Counted from the stretch's first letter, positions 37,701 through 47,729 are shown. The stretch: DNA of 64,000 nt from Methylococcales bacterium (GCA_026398895.1 JAPLRZ010000060.1:1-64000); one strand, 5' to 3'. The notes: generated by a model from the sequence alone, not told the origin. A program made the numbers and translations.

Positions 37701-38201
37701 AGCATTGCTAATTTCGTGAGTACTGGCGATTAATCCACCGACATCCACTTGGGCGGTTTTGCCAAACAGCACACCGTTAGGATTGACTAAATACACTTGC
37801 CCGTTAGCGTGCAACTGCCCTTGAATTTGACTGGCATCTGCACCGACTACGCGATTTAATAATGCCGCTTGGGCGTTGGGTTGTTGAATATTAACGGCTT
37901 CGGTGGGTGCAATTGAAAAACCTTGCCAGTTGATAATAGCCTGTTGACTGGCTTGGTCGATTTGCATTTGCCCTGCGCTGGGCGTGTTGACGGTTGCTTG
38001 TCCTGCAATCAGTTCATTGCCTGTTGGCAATGCCCAACTTGCAGAGGAAAAAAGCAATAAACTGGTCGCCAATAACGGCGTGGTAGTCGTTAGCTTTTTA
38101 CGGCGATTGGAGGAACGTTTGCCTTGTCCTGACGCTATTTCGGAGACTGCAATCCACGCGCCCAGCGCGTCGTTCCAGATACTGTGATAAATGTGATTCA
38201 T
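34791..38201 (-). CDS. TpsA-type filamentous hemagglutinin exoprotein, intact
   Basis: 1,136 residues. Extended signal region MNHIYHSIWNDALGAWIAV then LPTGNELIAGQATV. The TPS secretion domain shows VVGADASQIQGQLHANGQ and NPNGVLFGKTAQVDVGG. The middle is beta-helix with a polyserine/Thr/Asn bias; residues about 700-920 carry GLUG-type repeats (GGLVGHNEGTISNSYATG and kin), including a local duplication (SVGGLVGINN twice). The C-terminus is acidic/His-rich (HGHYDDYVDADYGQYEN). It is exported through TpsB (38563-40326) and acts at the surface, probably in adhesion. The first 370 residues are close to the broken paralogue, so the two arose by duplication. Confidence 0.9.
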   Translation of the reverse strand: MNHIYHSIWNDALGAWIAVSEIASGQGKRSSNRRKKLTTTTPLLATSLLLFSSASWALPTGNELIAGQATVNTPSAGQMQIDQASQQAIINWQGFSIAPTEAVNIQQPNAQAALLNRVVGADASQIQGQLHANGQVYLVNPNGVLFGKTAQVDVGGLIASTHEISNADFMAGKNHFTQNGATGIVENHGTITVPNGGVVALISSSVTNTGTINTPKGTTALAAGKTVDLDFVGDGLVGVKVNEAALNAQITNKGAIQADGGRVVLTAKAAGQLIDTVINQQGIIRAQGLVERNGEIILDGGDNGTVQVSGTLDTDNTNQGLNSNANNGSPNLGLNASTTGGNISVAGNNIQINNGAIITASGDNGGGVITFGDKVNTSQTSVQQGATVSANSNNQGNAGKIAVLASMNNGTVNVAGHLNAAALKQGDGGFIDTSAAKVKIADSTKVNTLAATGNAGTWLIDPPDFTIASTGGDITGATLSTNLGGGNVIITSSSGTIGGVNGDINVNDIVTWAANKLTLNAQRNININSVLNGSGTAKLALLYGQASATGGTTDNYFINSGAKVNLAAGQNFSTQKGSTGAVTNYTVITSLGVQGDATVAPTIMSLQGMNMGLTGNYVLGGDINAAATSGWNLVSLVNQGFTPIGSTGSFTGKFDGLGHTITGLTINSTAGAGASVGLFGETNNAVISNVGLVNGNIVGSSGTGASAGVLVGRANGGSINNAYATGTVTVTGGNDDGGLAGYNSGIISNSYSAVTVVAGSHAGGLVGHNEGTISNSYATGDVTGTNGVGGLSGTNSISGIISNSYATGKVTGTSSVGGLVGINNSVGGLVGINNKGASIINAYATGNATATTEIVGGLVGGNNGTISNTYATGKVTGLSAGGLAGLNNGTINKSFWDTTTTGQTLAADVSSTGTIDALTAGKTTAQMKQMATFSSAGWNIANTGGSSAIWRIYEGNTAPLLRSFLTPLPVYPDGTYAITGVNAAHVFGSGTGLYSDQQFYDIAFVPALPVVKPSDDVKPEVEREVEHKTVIQVNVLNLNFWLSQLTPLQVSTTFLGQYYEKHGHYDDYVDADYGQYENNDETSTTVNYQWHQDHGKKHWYEKKQDHKNTSFYTALLYILEKNGIKLPVGLLEHLKF

Positions 38202-38438
38202 GATGACCCTGCCTTTAAAATCTATCGTGTGTGAAAATCAAAAACGGATTGCGTACTATAAAACGCCAAGCAATGTTGGTAAGTGATTTAAAACCTACAA
38301 CTCTTTGGCATTGATACACGAAAAGCTAGTGTCGATAAAATCGATGAACTGAAGCTGAACGCATGGCTCGCAACACGGTTACTTTGGAAATGGACGTGCA
38401 CACTGCCCACGAAAAAGGCAGTAATACATTTTGTTACG

Positions 38439-38469
38439 GCTGGAGCTTAGGTTTTGCCTAAGCTCCAGC
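38439..38469. terminator. 13-bp perfect hairpin downstream of TpsB
   Basis: GCTGGAGCTTAGG pairs with CCTAAGCTCCAGC around TTTTG. On the minus strand it lies about 95 bases past the TpsB stop and could separate TpsB and TpsA transcription. There is no strong T-run on either side. Confidence 0.55.
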
Positions 38470-38490
38470 TTATCTTAAATTGATTGAAAA

Positions 38491-38550
38491 ACCGTTCGCA
38501 CTGAGCTTGTCGAAGTGTGAATGTGGTTCGACAAGCTCACCACGAACGGT
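38491..38550. repeat. Palindromic repeat (GAGCTTGTCGAA family)
   Basis: ACCGTTCG and CGAACGGT outer arms; GAGCTTGTCGAAG and TTCGACAAGCTC inner arms. Very similar to the copies at 29482, 34602 and 45490. It lies 13 bases past the TpsB stop. Confidence 0.9.
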
Positions 38551-38562
38551 ATCAGCTAGCCG

Positions 38563-40326
38563 TTAAAAACTTTTGGTTAGTTGAAAATAAGCTTGAGGGG
38601 CTTGTTGATTGGGATCAGATTGCGGTTGTGTGTTCACATCACGCCACGCAAGACTGGTGCGTAAATTAAACCCTGCTGCACCTAACCAGTTGATACCAAA
38701 ACCATAGCCTGTTAGGTGACGGTTGCGTCCTTGACCTGCTAACGGTACGGCATTGATGCGTGAATAGCCTGTATCAATAAAGCTGATGAGTTGAAAATGT
38801 CCAGGAATAGACGCAAATGTGGGTAAGCCGTAACGAGCTTCGCCGTTAAATAACCAGCCTTCATCGCCGCTGCCTTCACCGACAGGATAGGCACGAATGG
38901 CATTGGGTCCACCTAAGCTCATTTGTTCTGAGCTGTCTAGGTTTTTGCTGCCGACTTGACCTGTGAAGTTGCTGTAAAGACTCACATCACCCCAATACTC
39001 ACTGAGTAGATTTTGAGTACGATTGAGTTGCCAGTTGACTTTGTGATAACCGCCGTTGGAGTTGAGTGCTTGGCTGTCAAGAATAGCGGCGGTTTTATCG
39101 GTAAAATAGACTTCTCCTGCTGATATATTCAGAAACCCTTGTGTTAAACCACCAGCGGGAATGAGCTTGTCATATAAACTGCCTGCAAATGAAAAACTCA
39201 TGACGTTAATTTCACGGTCATTATGCGGGTTAATGTAATCAGGGAAACCGATGTTATCTTGCAACCAACGATGCTCATAATGTGCAATCCCTGTTAAGCG
39301 AGCATCACGACTTAAATATAAGGGATGGGTGACGCTAGCTCCGACAGTACGCGCCAAACCATGAGCATCTAATGGTTTAAAACTACGCGCTAAGCTGTAA
39401 TTGAGTTGAGAAAAATTAACCCCTACGCGAGTACCGTAGCCATTAATCGGCGCGTTGTAATCTGCCGAGCCTAGCACGGAATTACCTGTTTCGGTGGTTT
39501 GAATGCGTAGCGATAGTTGATCGCCTAAACCAAACGGATCAACGATGCTTACACCGCCGTCAAAACGATAGTAACCCGTGGAATATAATCCGTAGTTATC
39601 GCTAGCCAGATAGCCACTGACTAAAGGGCCTTCTTTAACTTTAAGACCTAAGGCGGATGTGCCTGTTTTTTTACCAGGTGATAGCACAGCTTTACTTTCA
39701 ATTCCTGGTAAATCATTGATGAGTAAACTTAAATGCCCTAAATCGGCATCAGTGATTAAATCACCCGTTTTAGCGGTATTGAGAAAACGTTGTAGCACGT
39801 TTTTGTTAATGCGCGTTGTACCAATCATTTCAATGGCTTCACCATTCAAATGTGAGTCATCTAAGTGACCTTCGAGAATAACAATTTCAACAATACCGTG
39901 TTTGATGGATTGTGCGGGCAAATAAGCATGAGCCACAATAAAGCCAGCTTGACGATAATGCTCACTGATAATATCGGCAGCCGCTTGTAAATCATCGAAA
40001 CTGACAGGATGACCTTTGTATTTGGTCAATAGTGCTTGTAGCTCGTTATTAGAAAACTGGGTATTACCCGTAAATGAAAAATAGTCTACGGTAATGTGCA
40101 GATCACTTTGGCGTTGCATCGGTGGACGTTGTTGATCGGCATTTTCTATATCGACTTCTGATTGTTTTTTGGGGGGTTCAGGCGGCTTGCGGTTTTCTCG
40201 CATCAGTAGACCAGAATCTGGAAACTGTATTGATTGTATTGGTGGAGCTGCCTCAGCTATGGGTACTAAGCTGGAAAAAAGTAACAATGCGATAGCATTA
40301 AGGGTATATGAATGAGGGGGTGTCAT
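38563..40326 (-). CDS. TpsB-type outer-membrane transporter (ShlB/FhaC family)
   Basis: 587 residues. A signal peptide (TLNAIALLLFSSLVPIAEAA) precedes a proline-rich linker. Two POTRA domains follow: the first begins ITVDYFSFTGNTQFSNNELQ, the second spans about 165-240. The rest is a 16-strand barrel, with the L6-loop-like EQMSLGGPNAIRAYPVGEG and a C-terminal aromatic (YFQLTKSF). It threads the TpsA proteins encoded downstream through the outer membrane. It is first in the minus-strand order TpsB-TpsA-TpsA. Confidence 0.93.
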   Translation of the reverse strand: MTPPHSYTLNAIALLLFSSLVPIAEAAPPIQSIQFPDSGLLMRENRKPPEPPKKQSEVDIENADQQRPPMQRQSDLHITVDYFSFTGNTQFSNNELQALLTKYKGHPVSFDDLQAAADIISEHYRQAGFIVAHAYLPAQSIKHGIVEIVILEGHLDDSHLNGEAIEMIGTTRINKNVLQRFLNTAKTGDLITDADLGHLSLLINDLPGIESKAVLSPGKKTGTSALGLKVKEGPLVSGYLASDNYGLYSTGYYRFDGGVSIVDPFGLGDQLSLRIQTTETGNSVLGSADYNAPINGYGTRVGVNFSQLNYSLARSFKPLDAHGLARTVGASVTHPLYLSRDARLTGIAHYEHRWLQDNIGFPDYINPHNDREINVMSFSFAGSLYDKLIPAGGLTQGFLNISAGEVYFTDKTAAILDSQALNSNGGYHKVNWQLNRTQNLLSEYWGDVSLYSNFTGQVGSKNLDSSEQMSLGGPNAIRAYPVGEGSGDEGWLFNGEARYGLPTFASIPGHFQLISFIDTGYSRINAVPLAGQGRNRHLTGYGFGINWLGAAGFNLRTSLAWRDVNTQPQSDPNQQAPQAYFQLTKSF

Positions 40327-40453
40327 AGTAAGTTACCAATTATTGAAAGAGTGAGAAATGTTTTGGTGTGGTGAGCCTAGAGAATGGCTATTAGCATTGT
40401 GAAAATAATGTTTTGAATAATAGCACTGTTACTGCCTTAGGTTAAGCTTAAAA

Positions 40454-40488
40454 GCTAAGTGCTAAGTGCTAAGTGCTAAGTGCTAAGT
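40454..40488. repeat. Heptanucleotide tandem repeat, five copies of GCTAAGT
   Basis: Five uninterrupted GCTAAGT units between prfA and TpsB, about 130 bases upstream of the TpsB start. Copy number could vary and change promoter spacing. Confidence 0.9.
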
Positions 40489-40508
40489 TTAAGTAATTCT
40501 ATCCAAAC

Positions 40509-40536
40509 GTAGAGACGCGATAAATCGCGTCTCTAC
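40509..40536. terminator. Perfect 12-bp hairpin downstream of prfA
   Basis: GTAGAGACGCGA and TCGCGTCTCTAC pair around TAAA, just after the prfA stop. It is also a well-known type of dispersed palindrome, so it may be a repeat used as a transcript end. Confidence 0.7.
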
Positions 40537-40541
40537 AAACC

Positions 40542-41627
40542 TTAATCGTCCCCTAACTGCGTCAACAATTCTGCTTGATACTCACTAATCAACGGATTAA
40601 CAACGTGTTCTAAACCACCCTGCATAATGTCATCCAATTTATACAGCGTTAAGTTAATACGGTGATCGGTTAACCGTCCTTGCGGGTAGTTATAAGTGCG
40701 AATACGTTCGGAACGATCACCGCTACCCACTTGTAATTTACGATTTAACGATTGTTCAGCATGATGCTTTTCTTGTTCGGCGGACAATAAACGCGAAGCC
40801 AATAACGACATGGCTCGCGCACGATTTTTGTGTTGTGAGCGTTCATCTTGACATTCAACCACTGTGCCTGTCGGAACGTGAGTAATACGGATTGCTGATT
40901 CAGTTTTGTTAATGTGCTGACCCCCTGCACCTGAGGCGCGGTAAGTATCAACCTTTAAATCAGCAGGATTAATGTCAATAGCATCGACTTCATCCACTTC
41001 AGGCATGATAGCGACGGTACAAGCGGAGGTATGAATACGCCCTTGTGATTCAGTTTCTGGCACACGTTGCACACGGTGTGTGCCTGCTTCAAATTTTAAT
41101 TGTGAATACACATCACGCCCGATAATACGCAAAATGATTTCTTTATAGCCACCATGTTCACCAAAACTTTCGTTGATAATTTCGGTTTGCCAGCCGCGTT
41201 TTTCTGCATAGCGTTGATACATACGCGCCAAATCGCCTGAAAATATCGCCGCTTCGTCACCGCCTGTACCTGCTCTAACTTCTAAGAAAATGTTGCGATT
41301 GTCGTTAGGGTCTTTGGGCAGTAGTAGTAATTGCAATTCATGGTCAATGGCTTCTAGCTCATTTTGTGCTTCGCTGACTTCTTCTTTTGCCAGTTCGCGC
41401 ATTTCAGGATCGTTGTCCTGTGCCATTTCTTGCGCTGATGCTAAATGCTCTTGAGTCTGTTCATAGCGTTTATAGCAATCAACCAACGGGGCAATTTGCG
41501 CATACTCTTGGCTCAGAGCGCGGAATTTATTTTGATTGTTTTGGGTGTCAGGTTCTGACAGTAAGGCGGCGATTTCATCGTAACGTTCGCAGAGACTTTC
41601 TAATTTTTGTTGTATGGATTTTTTCAT
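40542..41627 (-). CDS. prfA: Peptide chain release factor 1
   Basis: 361 residues, standard length. It recognises UAA/UAG. The GGQ motif is in [21 protein letters not shown]; the acidic [14 protein letters not shown] and the recognition region with [19 protein letters not shown] are also present. hemA is not upstream: the region above leads into gnd on the other strand. Confidence 0.97.
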   Translation of the reverse strand: MKKSIQQKLESLCERYDEIAALLSEPDTQNNQNKFRALSQEYAQIAPLVDCYKRYEQTQEHLASAQEMAQDNDPEMRELAKEEVSEAQNELEAIDHELQLLLLPKDPNDNRNIFLEVRAGTGGDEAAIFSGDLARMYQRYAEKRGWQTEIINESFGEHGGYKEIILRIIGRDVYSQLKFEAGTHRVQRVPETESQGRIHTSACTVAIMPEVDEVDAIDINPADLKVDTYRASGAGGQHINKTESAIRITHVPTGTVVECQDERSQHKNRARAMSLLASRLLSAEQEKHHAEQSLNRKLQVGSGDRSERIRTYNYPQGRLTDHRINLTLYKLDDIMQGGLEHVVNPLISEYQAELLTQLGDD

Positions 41628-41693
41628 GGTTTGATTTTAGTGGTGCAATAATCGCTATAATTTATCATTTATTGGGGGTTAATGGTTAGCGGA

Positions 41694-41713
41694 GTACAAA
41701 CCTTGGTTTGTAC
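41694..41713. repeat. Short palindrome upstream of gnd
   Basis: GTACAAACC and GGTTTGTAC are inverted, as in the larger hairpin after pfp (48969). It lies about 65 bases before the gnd start, in the divergent prfA/gnd region. Confidence 0.6.
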
Positions 41714-41779
41714 TGCCAATAATCAGTCATCGCTTTTATGTTAAAATTCGACCGTTAATAACTCCACCAAAAGGTAAAC

Positions 41780-43225
<1,446 letters not shown>

Positions 43226-43234
43226 GATTAGCTT

Positions 43235-43257
43235 GGGTTGCCGAAAAGCGGCAACCC
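43235..43257 (+). terminator. Hairpin after gnd
   Basis: GGGTTGCCG and CGGCAACCC pair around AAAAG, ten bases past the stop. The T-run is short (TCTACTT). Confidence 0.6.
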
Positions 43258-43364
43258 TCTACTTGCTAGGAGGATAATTCGCGTATTCACTTGCCAATAG
43301 GTTTTGTTTCATTGGAATATAAATCTAGGTTTATATTCCTGTGTTTGTCGCTTCGGTTATAGTG

Positions 43365-43398
43365 TCCAGTGCGGTTTGTTCGTTGGTTTCAATGGTGA
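43365..43398 (-). repeat. Partial direct repeat of the 3' end of the restriction-methylation-specificity gene
   Basis: The segment matches 43956-43989 at about 30 of 34 bases (TCCAGTGCGGTTTGTTCG against TCCAGCGCGGTTTGTTCG). That second copy encodes the last codons of the R-M gene (IETDEQTALD). The two copies flank the DUF4258/DUF2283 pair. Confidence 0.7.
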
Positions 43399-43417
43399 AC
43401 GGTGTTTTTAACGGTTT

Positions 43418-43675
43418 CTAATCATGCGATTTAATTAAATTATTTGTATAACTGGCTTGTTGTAGCTGCATCAGCTTTGCTTGTGTACTTTCTAAAATAA
43501 AATCTCTTAGAAAAGTGCTAGCTTTTAATATTTCTACACCACACAATTCGCCATTTGCGTTAAGTTCGGCAGTTATATTGGGGCTTATTTCCATGCTTTC
43601 CATTTCCTCCTCATCACTTATAAGGAGGTGAATAATATCTTGTTCTGGAAAATAACGCATTGTTGGATTATTCAT
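43418..43675 (-). CDS. DUF2283-domain protein, probable antitoxin
   Basis: 85 residues (MRYFPEQDIIHLLISDEEE, MEISPNITAELNANGELCGVEIL). The DUF2283 fold is often next to a DUF4258 or similar small toxin-like protein. It overlaps the preceding gene by eight bases. A role as antitoxin is inferred from the pair layout only. Confidence 0.8.
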   Translation of the reverse strand: MNNPTMRYFPEQDIIHLLISDEEEMESMEISPNITAELNANGELCGVEILKASTFLRDFILESTQAKLMQLQQASYTNNLIKSHD

Positions 43676-43946
43676 GGCTAAATCTTCCTGTGGTTAATCT
43701 AAATTTAATTTGTTGCCGTGTGGTGGCGTGAATCGTGATAGGTGTTATTGAATTTTCTGTTTCTTCATAGGGAATCATCACTAATTTATTATTGTGATCT
43801 CCAATGACGACATAACGACAGCTTTCAGAATCAACATAGCGTTCTGGTGAATAGCGGATAATTTTTTCGATTAGATTTAAATTAAAACCGCGTAATTCGG
43901 CTCTATATTTTAGGTAATCAGTAAAAATTAAAGTTTTATCAGTCAT
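43668..43946 (-). CDS. DUF4258-like small protein, probable toxin
   Basis: 92 residues, beginning LIFTDYLKYRAELRGFNL, then IEKIIRYSPERYVD and YVVIGDHNNKLVMIPYEE, ending TTRQQIKFRLTTGRF. This layout fits DUF4258/BrnT-like toxins that pair with DUF2283. Its ATG overlaps the stop of the upstream R-M gene (ATGA), so the whole minus-strand unit is translationally coupled. Confidence 0.7.
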   Translation of the reverse strand: MTDKTLIFTDYLKYRAELRGFNLNLIEKIIRYSPERYVDSESCRYVVIGDHNNKLVMIPYEETENSITPITIHATTRQQIKFRLTTGRFSHE

Positions 43947-46900
43947 AGTAGATAATCCAGCGCGGTTTGTTCGTCGGTTTCTATGGCGAGTTCAACGGCG
44001 CGTTTTGCGGTGGCTAATAACTGTTCGCTTTGGGCTTTTAGGGTGAAGCTTTGTTGTATTAGGGTGGCGATTTTTGTTTGAGTTTCTATAGGTAATCTTG
44101 GAATTAAAATAGATTTTAAAGCGGGATGATTAATCTCTGGTTGAACACCGCCATTACTATTTTTAATAATCTGAAGTTTACCCGCAGTTGATTGTAAAAA
44201 AAACGCTAGATAATAAGGATTTATTTCAACGTCATTAATTCTTAGAATAATTAAATGTGAGCTGATTAAAGCATGAACCCACTGCTTTTCTATAATACAA
44301 GTTACGCCTAAACTACCTGAACGAGACATTAAAACATCACCTTCTTGTAACTTAACTTTAGACATAAGGGAATTAGCCGCTTCGGAATTTACAAAAACAA
44401 GAGATGATTCGTTAATTTGTAGTTGTTTTAAATCGCCGATTCTCAAATAGGGTGTACCGCTTTCACAATACTCTCTTATTTCAACGCCATTTGTTGGATT
44501 TGGGCAAATTTCGCCTAATGTTGAAAATCCCTTTTCCTCGTTCCCACGCGCTGCGTGGGAATGCAGTGTTAGACGCGCCGCGTCTCGCACCGCAGGCGCG
44601 GTGCTGTATTCATTCCCACGCAGCGCGTGGGAACGAGAGGGTGTGTAGGTTTTTATTTTCTGTTCCAGTTCGTCATATTTAGGTTGGTAGTATTCCGCAT
44701 CTAAGCGACCAGTGGCAATAAAGGAATCTTTGAAGGATTTGATATTGATATTTTCGGTGCTGGGTGAAAAATCCGCCATGCCTAGCGCGTTGAGTAGTAG
44801 GGTTTCTGCACTTATATAAATATTCTTCGATTGTTCTAAGGCATCAAGAGATAAATTGGTAAAATTTTTTATTTTACTTTGAAAACTTATCGAAGGTTTA
44901 AAAACAGGAATTGTTTTTATATAGTCTAAACTTACAAGTGGCTGCGCATTACCAGTATTCATCCTGATATATAAACTTTTGCCATAGCTAGAACATAAAT
45001 AAATGTGCAAATACTCATTAATAAATTCTTTGCTGTTAGAGCGAATTAACACAACATTTCTTACGATATTGGCAATGCCAATATCATCTGGAACAATCGC
45101 AGCATAACCTATATTCGCTCCAACACAGCTAATCAAAACATCTCTAGGAATTAATGAACTTTTCTTCAATTTTTTGTGATGCTCCTCTGAAATATATTCA
45201 ACGTTGTTATCACTCAGAACTCCAGATAAAACATTCCTTGCTCCGTAGTATTTTGAATATCCAATTTCTGATGTTATTGCATTACCATGTTCACCATCTG
45301 TGATAAAAGCAATATCTCCTAGAAACTCGTTATTTTTCGATAAAATTTTGTTATAAATTTCTGTGTAATACTTTTGAAAAAATTCTGGGTCAATTCTCCC
45401 ATTAAAAAATGGCTTGAAAGCTTCACTCTTTTGAATAATTGAAATCTCCAACCTCTCCAACAACGCCCGATATTTCACTTCATCAAAAAGCCGTTCGCAC
45501 TGAGCTTGTCGAAGTGTGAACGACTCAGCCGCCCGTGGTTCGACAAGCTCACCACGAACGGCTGTATCAAAAAAACTTAGGTTTTCCTTCTTAGCAAATT
45601 CAATAAAGGCTTCGGCAATTCCATCTTGCGTTAGCCCATCATGATTAAATAAATCATGCTTAACAATCAAATGTTCATGAGTATCTAATAACGGCGAACC
45701 ATCGGCTTGCGCGACATATATTTTATCGCCTGAATTATCTTTGCTGGATTCCTGCATGGTGGCAAAGAATATCGGGTAATCGTCCACTTTAGGACAAAGT
45801 GTGTCATCCCATTTCTGCACCAATAACACGCTGGTTTTTGTCCCTGTGTGCGGTTTAAATACATTACCGTGTAAACCCACCACCGCTAATATTCGGCAAC
45901 GCTCGGCAATATATTCACGGATTTGTTTATCGCTGGAATTATTAAAACGCCCTTGCGGTAATACTACCGCCATACGCCCACCTGCTTTTAAAAAACTTAA
46001 GTTGCATTCAATAAATAATATATCGCGTCCAACAGCAGTTTGATATTTACCGTTGTCTTTTTTACCTAGCTCATATTTAGCTAAAATACGGGTTTCTTTT
46101 ATATCACCTGCAAACGGTGGATTTGCCATTAATACATAAAATTGAAAATCACGATTGCTATTTTTATCGCTGCGTAATTTGCGTAATTTCTTCCAGCCTT
46201 CGCCGTAAATATCTAACCAGTTTTCATCTTTGGTTTTTTCATCCCAGCGTTCATAATCGAGCGTATTTAAATGTAAAACATTAGTTTGTCCATCCCCTGC
46301 AATTAAATTAAGAGTACGCCCGACACGCACGGCTTTTTCATCAAAATCAATGGCAAAAACTTTATTCTGCACATAATCAATACAACGCGCTGGTTTTTGT
46401 TCAGCAGTGAATAAATGGTTTTTGGTTAGCCCTTCGGATTTTAATATCGCTTCCCAGACATGGAATATACCATGCACAGGAAAACCGCACGAACCTGCGG
46501 CAGTATCTATTAAGGTTTCATGCTCTTGTGGATTAAGCATTTTAACGCACATATCAATGACATAACGCGGGGTGAAATACTGCCCTTTTTCACCTTTGCT
46601 GGATTTATTTATTAGGTATTCAAAGGCTTCATCAACCACGTCTAAATTAGAATTAAACAGCATGACGGATTCTAAAGAAGCGATACAGACTGATAAATGA
46701 CTGGGTGTTAATTGTAATTTAGCATCATCAGTAAATACGCCTTCCCATTTACCGCGTGCTTTATCAAATAAATCTTGAATTTTGGCTTTTAATTCGGTTT
46801 CAGTATCGCCATAGTTTCTAAACACCAAATGTTTTTTTCTATCACGCCAGCTTTCCATTTCATCATAGAGTTTGGTGAAAATTAATTTGAATAATTCTTC

Positions 46901-47542
46901 AAAAACATCAACGCCCGCATTGGCTAATACTTCATCTTCCATTTCGAGAATTAAATCTTTCAGCGATTTTTTTTCTTTAACCAGTTTATTAAGACTTCTT
47001 AAATCATCAATCGTCCAGCGTGCGGATAATACATCGGATAATTTTTCTAACGCGGTGGGGATTCTGGGTATATCTTCAAAATAATTCGGGTCTTTACGCT
47101 GATAATAAGAAATTGAATCGCCATTTGTCCAAACGCCCATTGGTGCGCCTGTGGCATTGCAATAACTTTTTAATTGGTCTTTACCGTCTTTGTGTTTGGG
47201 TTTTTTAAGCTCAATTAAAATATACGGTACGGTGGGGCGGTCTTTATCGAATATACAAATATCAGCGCGTTTAGTTTCTCGTCCAAAAGTAACGCCATAT
47301 TCAATCGCTATTCTATTAATTGGATATTTAAAATCATCAATTAAGACCATTAAATATAACTGGCGCACGACTTCTTCTGGCGTGAGTTTTATTTCTTTAC
47401 CACGCACTAAGCAGACAATATACGGTGTGGCTTTATCGCGGATTTGTTTAATGATGATGCTGTTTTCTAAGGCGTGAATTTGTACAGGGGTAAATTGGGT
47501 GAGTTTGTAGGCGGAATCTTTGAGGAGTTCGGTAAGTGTCAT
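43943..47542 (-). CDS. Single-chain restriction-methylation-specificity protein (type I/IIG-like)
   Basis: 1,199 residues. Residues 1-150 form an HSDR_N-type PD-(D/E)xK nuclease (D94, E111-L-K113 in IELKKP). Residues about 280-640 are an N6-adenine methyltransferase (KGQYFTPRYV at 319-328, DTAAGSCGF at 346-354, NPPF at 474-477). Two HsdS-like target-recognition regions follow, about 690-940 and 1010-1180, ending in QSEQLLATAKRAVELAIE. Two palindromic DNA repeats are embedded in frame near 660-684 and 967-1002, in the linkers before each recognition region. It would cut and methylate at a bipartite site. It starts an overlapping unit with two small downstream genes. Confidence 0.85.
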   Translation of the reverse strand: MTLTELLKDSAYKLTQFTPVQIHALENSIIIKQIRDKATPYIVCLVRGKEIKLTPEEVVRQLYLMVLIDDFKYPINRIAIEYGVTFGRETKRADICIFDKDRPTVPYILIELKKPKHKDGKDQLKSYCNATGAPMGVWTNGDSISYYQRKDPNYFEDIPRIPTALEKLSDVLSARWTIDDLRSLNKLVKEKKSLKDLILEMEDEVLANAGVDVFEELFKLIFTKLYDEMESWRDRKKHLVFRNYGDTETELKAKIQDLFDKARGKWEGVFTDDAKLQLTPSHLSVCIASLESVMLFNSNLDVVDEAFEYLINKSSKGEKGQYFTPRYVIDMCVKMLNPQEHETLIDTAAGSCGFPVHGIFHVWEAILKSEGLTKNHLFTAEQKPARCIDYVQNKVFAIDFDEKAVRVGRTLNLIAGDGQTNVLHLNTLDYERWDEKTKDENWLDIYGEGWKKLRKLRSDKNSNRDFQFYVLMANPPFAGDIKETRILAKYELGKKDNGKYQTAVGRDILFIECNLSFLKAGGRMAVVLPQGRFNNSSDKQIREYIAERCRILAVVGLHGNVFKPHTGTKTSVLLVQKWDDTLCPKVDDYPIFFATMQESSKDNSGDKIYVAQADGSPLLDTHEHLIVKHDLFNHDGLTQDGIAEAFIEFAKKENLSFFDTAVRGELVEPRAAESFTLRQAQCERLFDEVKYRALLERLEISIIQKSEAFKPFFNGRIDPEFFQKYYTEIYNKILSKNNEFLGDIAFITDGEHGNAITSEIGYSKYYGARNVLSGVLSDNNVEYISEEHHKKLKKSSLIPRDVLISCVGANIGYAAIVPDDIGIANIVRNVVLIRSNSKEFINEYLHIYLCSSYGKSLYIRMNTGNAQPLVSLDYIKTIPVFKPSISFQSKIKNFTNLSLDALEQSKNIYISAETLLLNALGMADFSPSTENINIKSFKDSFIATGRLDAEYYQPKYDELEQKIKTYTPSRSHALRGNEYSTAPAVRDAARLTLHSHAARGNEEKGFSTLGEICPNPTNGVEIREYCESGTPYLRIGDLKQLQINESSLVFVNSEAANSLMSKVKLQEGDVLMSRSGSLGVTCIIEKQWVHALISSHLIILRINDVEINPYYLAFFLQSTAGKLQIIKNSNGGVQPEINHPALKSILIPRLPIETQTKIATLIQQSFTLKAQSEQLLATAKRAVELAIETDEQTALDYLL
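44537..44640. repeat. Palindromic repeat inside the R-M gene (second linker)
   Basis: CCTCGTTCCCACGCGCTGCG at the left is mirrored by CGCAGCGCGTGGGAACGAG at the right, with a GC-rich middle (CGCGCC...GGCGCG). It is read in frame as SRSHALRGNEYST, then TLHSHAARGNEE. The local G+C far exceeds that of the flanking gene. Confidence 0.9.
45490..45562. repeat. Palindromic repeat of the GAGCTTGTCGAA family inside the R-M gene
   Basis: GCCGTTCGCACTGAGCTTG at the left and CAAGCTCACCACGAACGGC at the right; the same family as 29482, 34602 and 38491. It is read in frame as AVRGELVEPRAAESFTLRQ followed by AQCERLF, between methyltransferase and first recognition region. Confidence 0.9.
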
Positions 47543-47729
47543 TAAGCTGTCCCTGTTGGTTGCAATAGGGGGATTTTACACGCTATTGGCTTCAAATTGC
47601 AGTAAGGCTTTATTAAAGCAAGCACATTATTGAGCATCTACCTTGTCGATGATTATGATAAAATCCTGCTACATCGGTAGCCTACGCGCTCCGCGATAAT
47701 TTTAACTTTCAACTTTAAGTGAGCCTGTT

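Larger units (their letters stand above)
38202..38562. other. Gap between TpsB and TpsA: hairpin and palindromic repeat
   Basis: No convincing gene. It holds a 13-bp perfect hairpin (38439-38469) and the palindromic repeat at 38491-38550. The rest, 38202-38438, shows nothing I can name apart from the likely promoter of the minus-strand TpsA gene. Confidence 0.55.

Noticed and set aside
30450-38187. Many long plus-strand ORFs opposite the TpsA genes
   Set aside because: They are antisense shadows of the repetitive, low-stop TpsA frames, with Val/Pro/Leu-rich translations and no family pattern.
38363-38461. 33-codon ORF between TpsB and TpsA
   Set aside because: No ribosome site or family, and its end overlaps a perfect hairpin.
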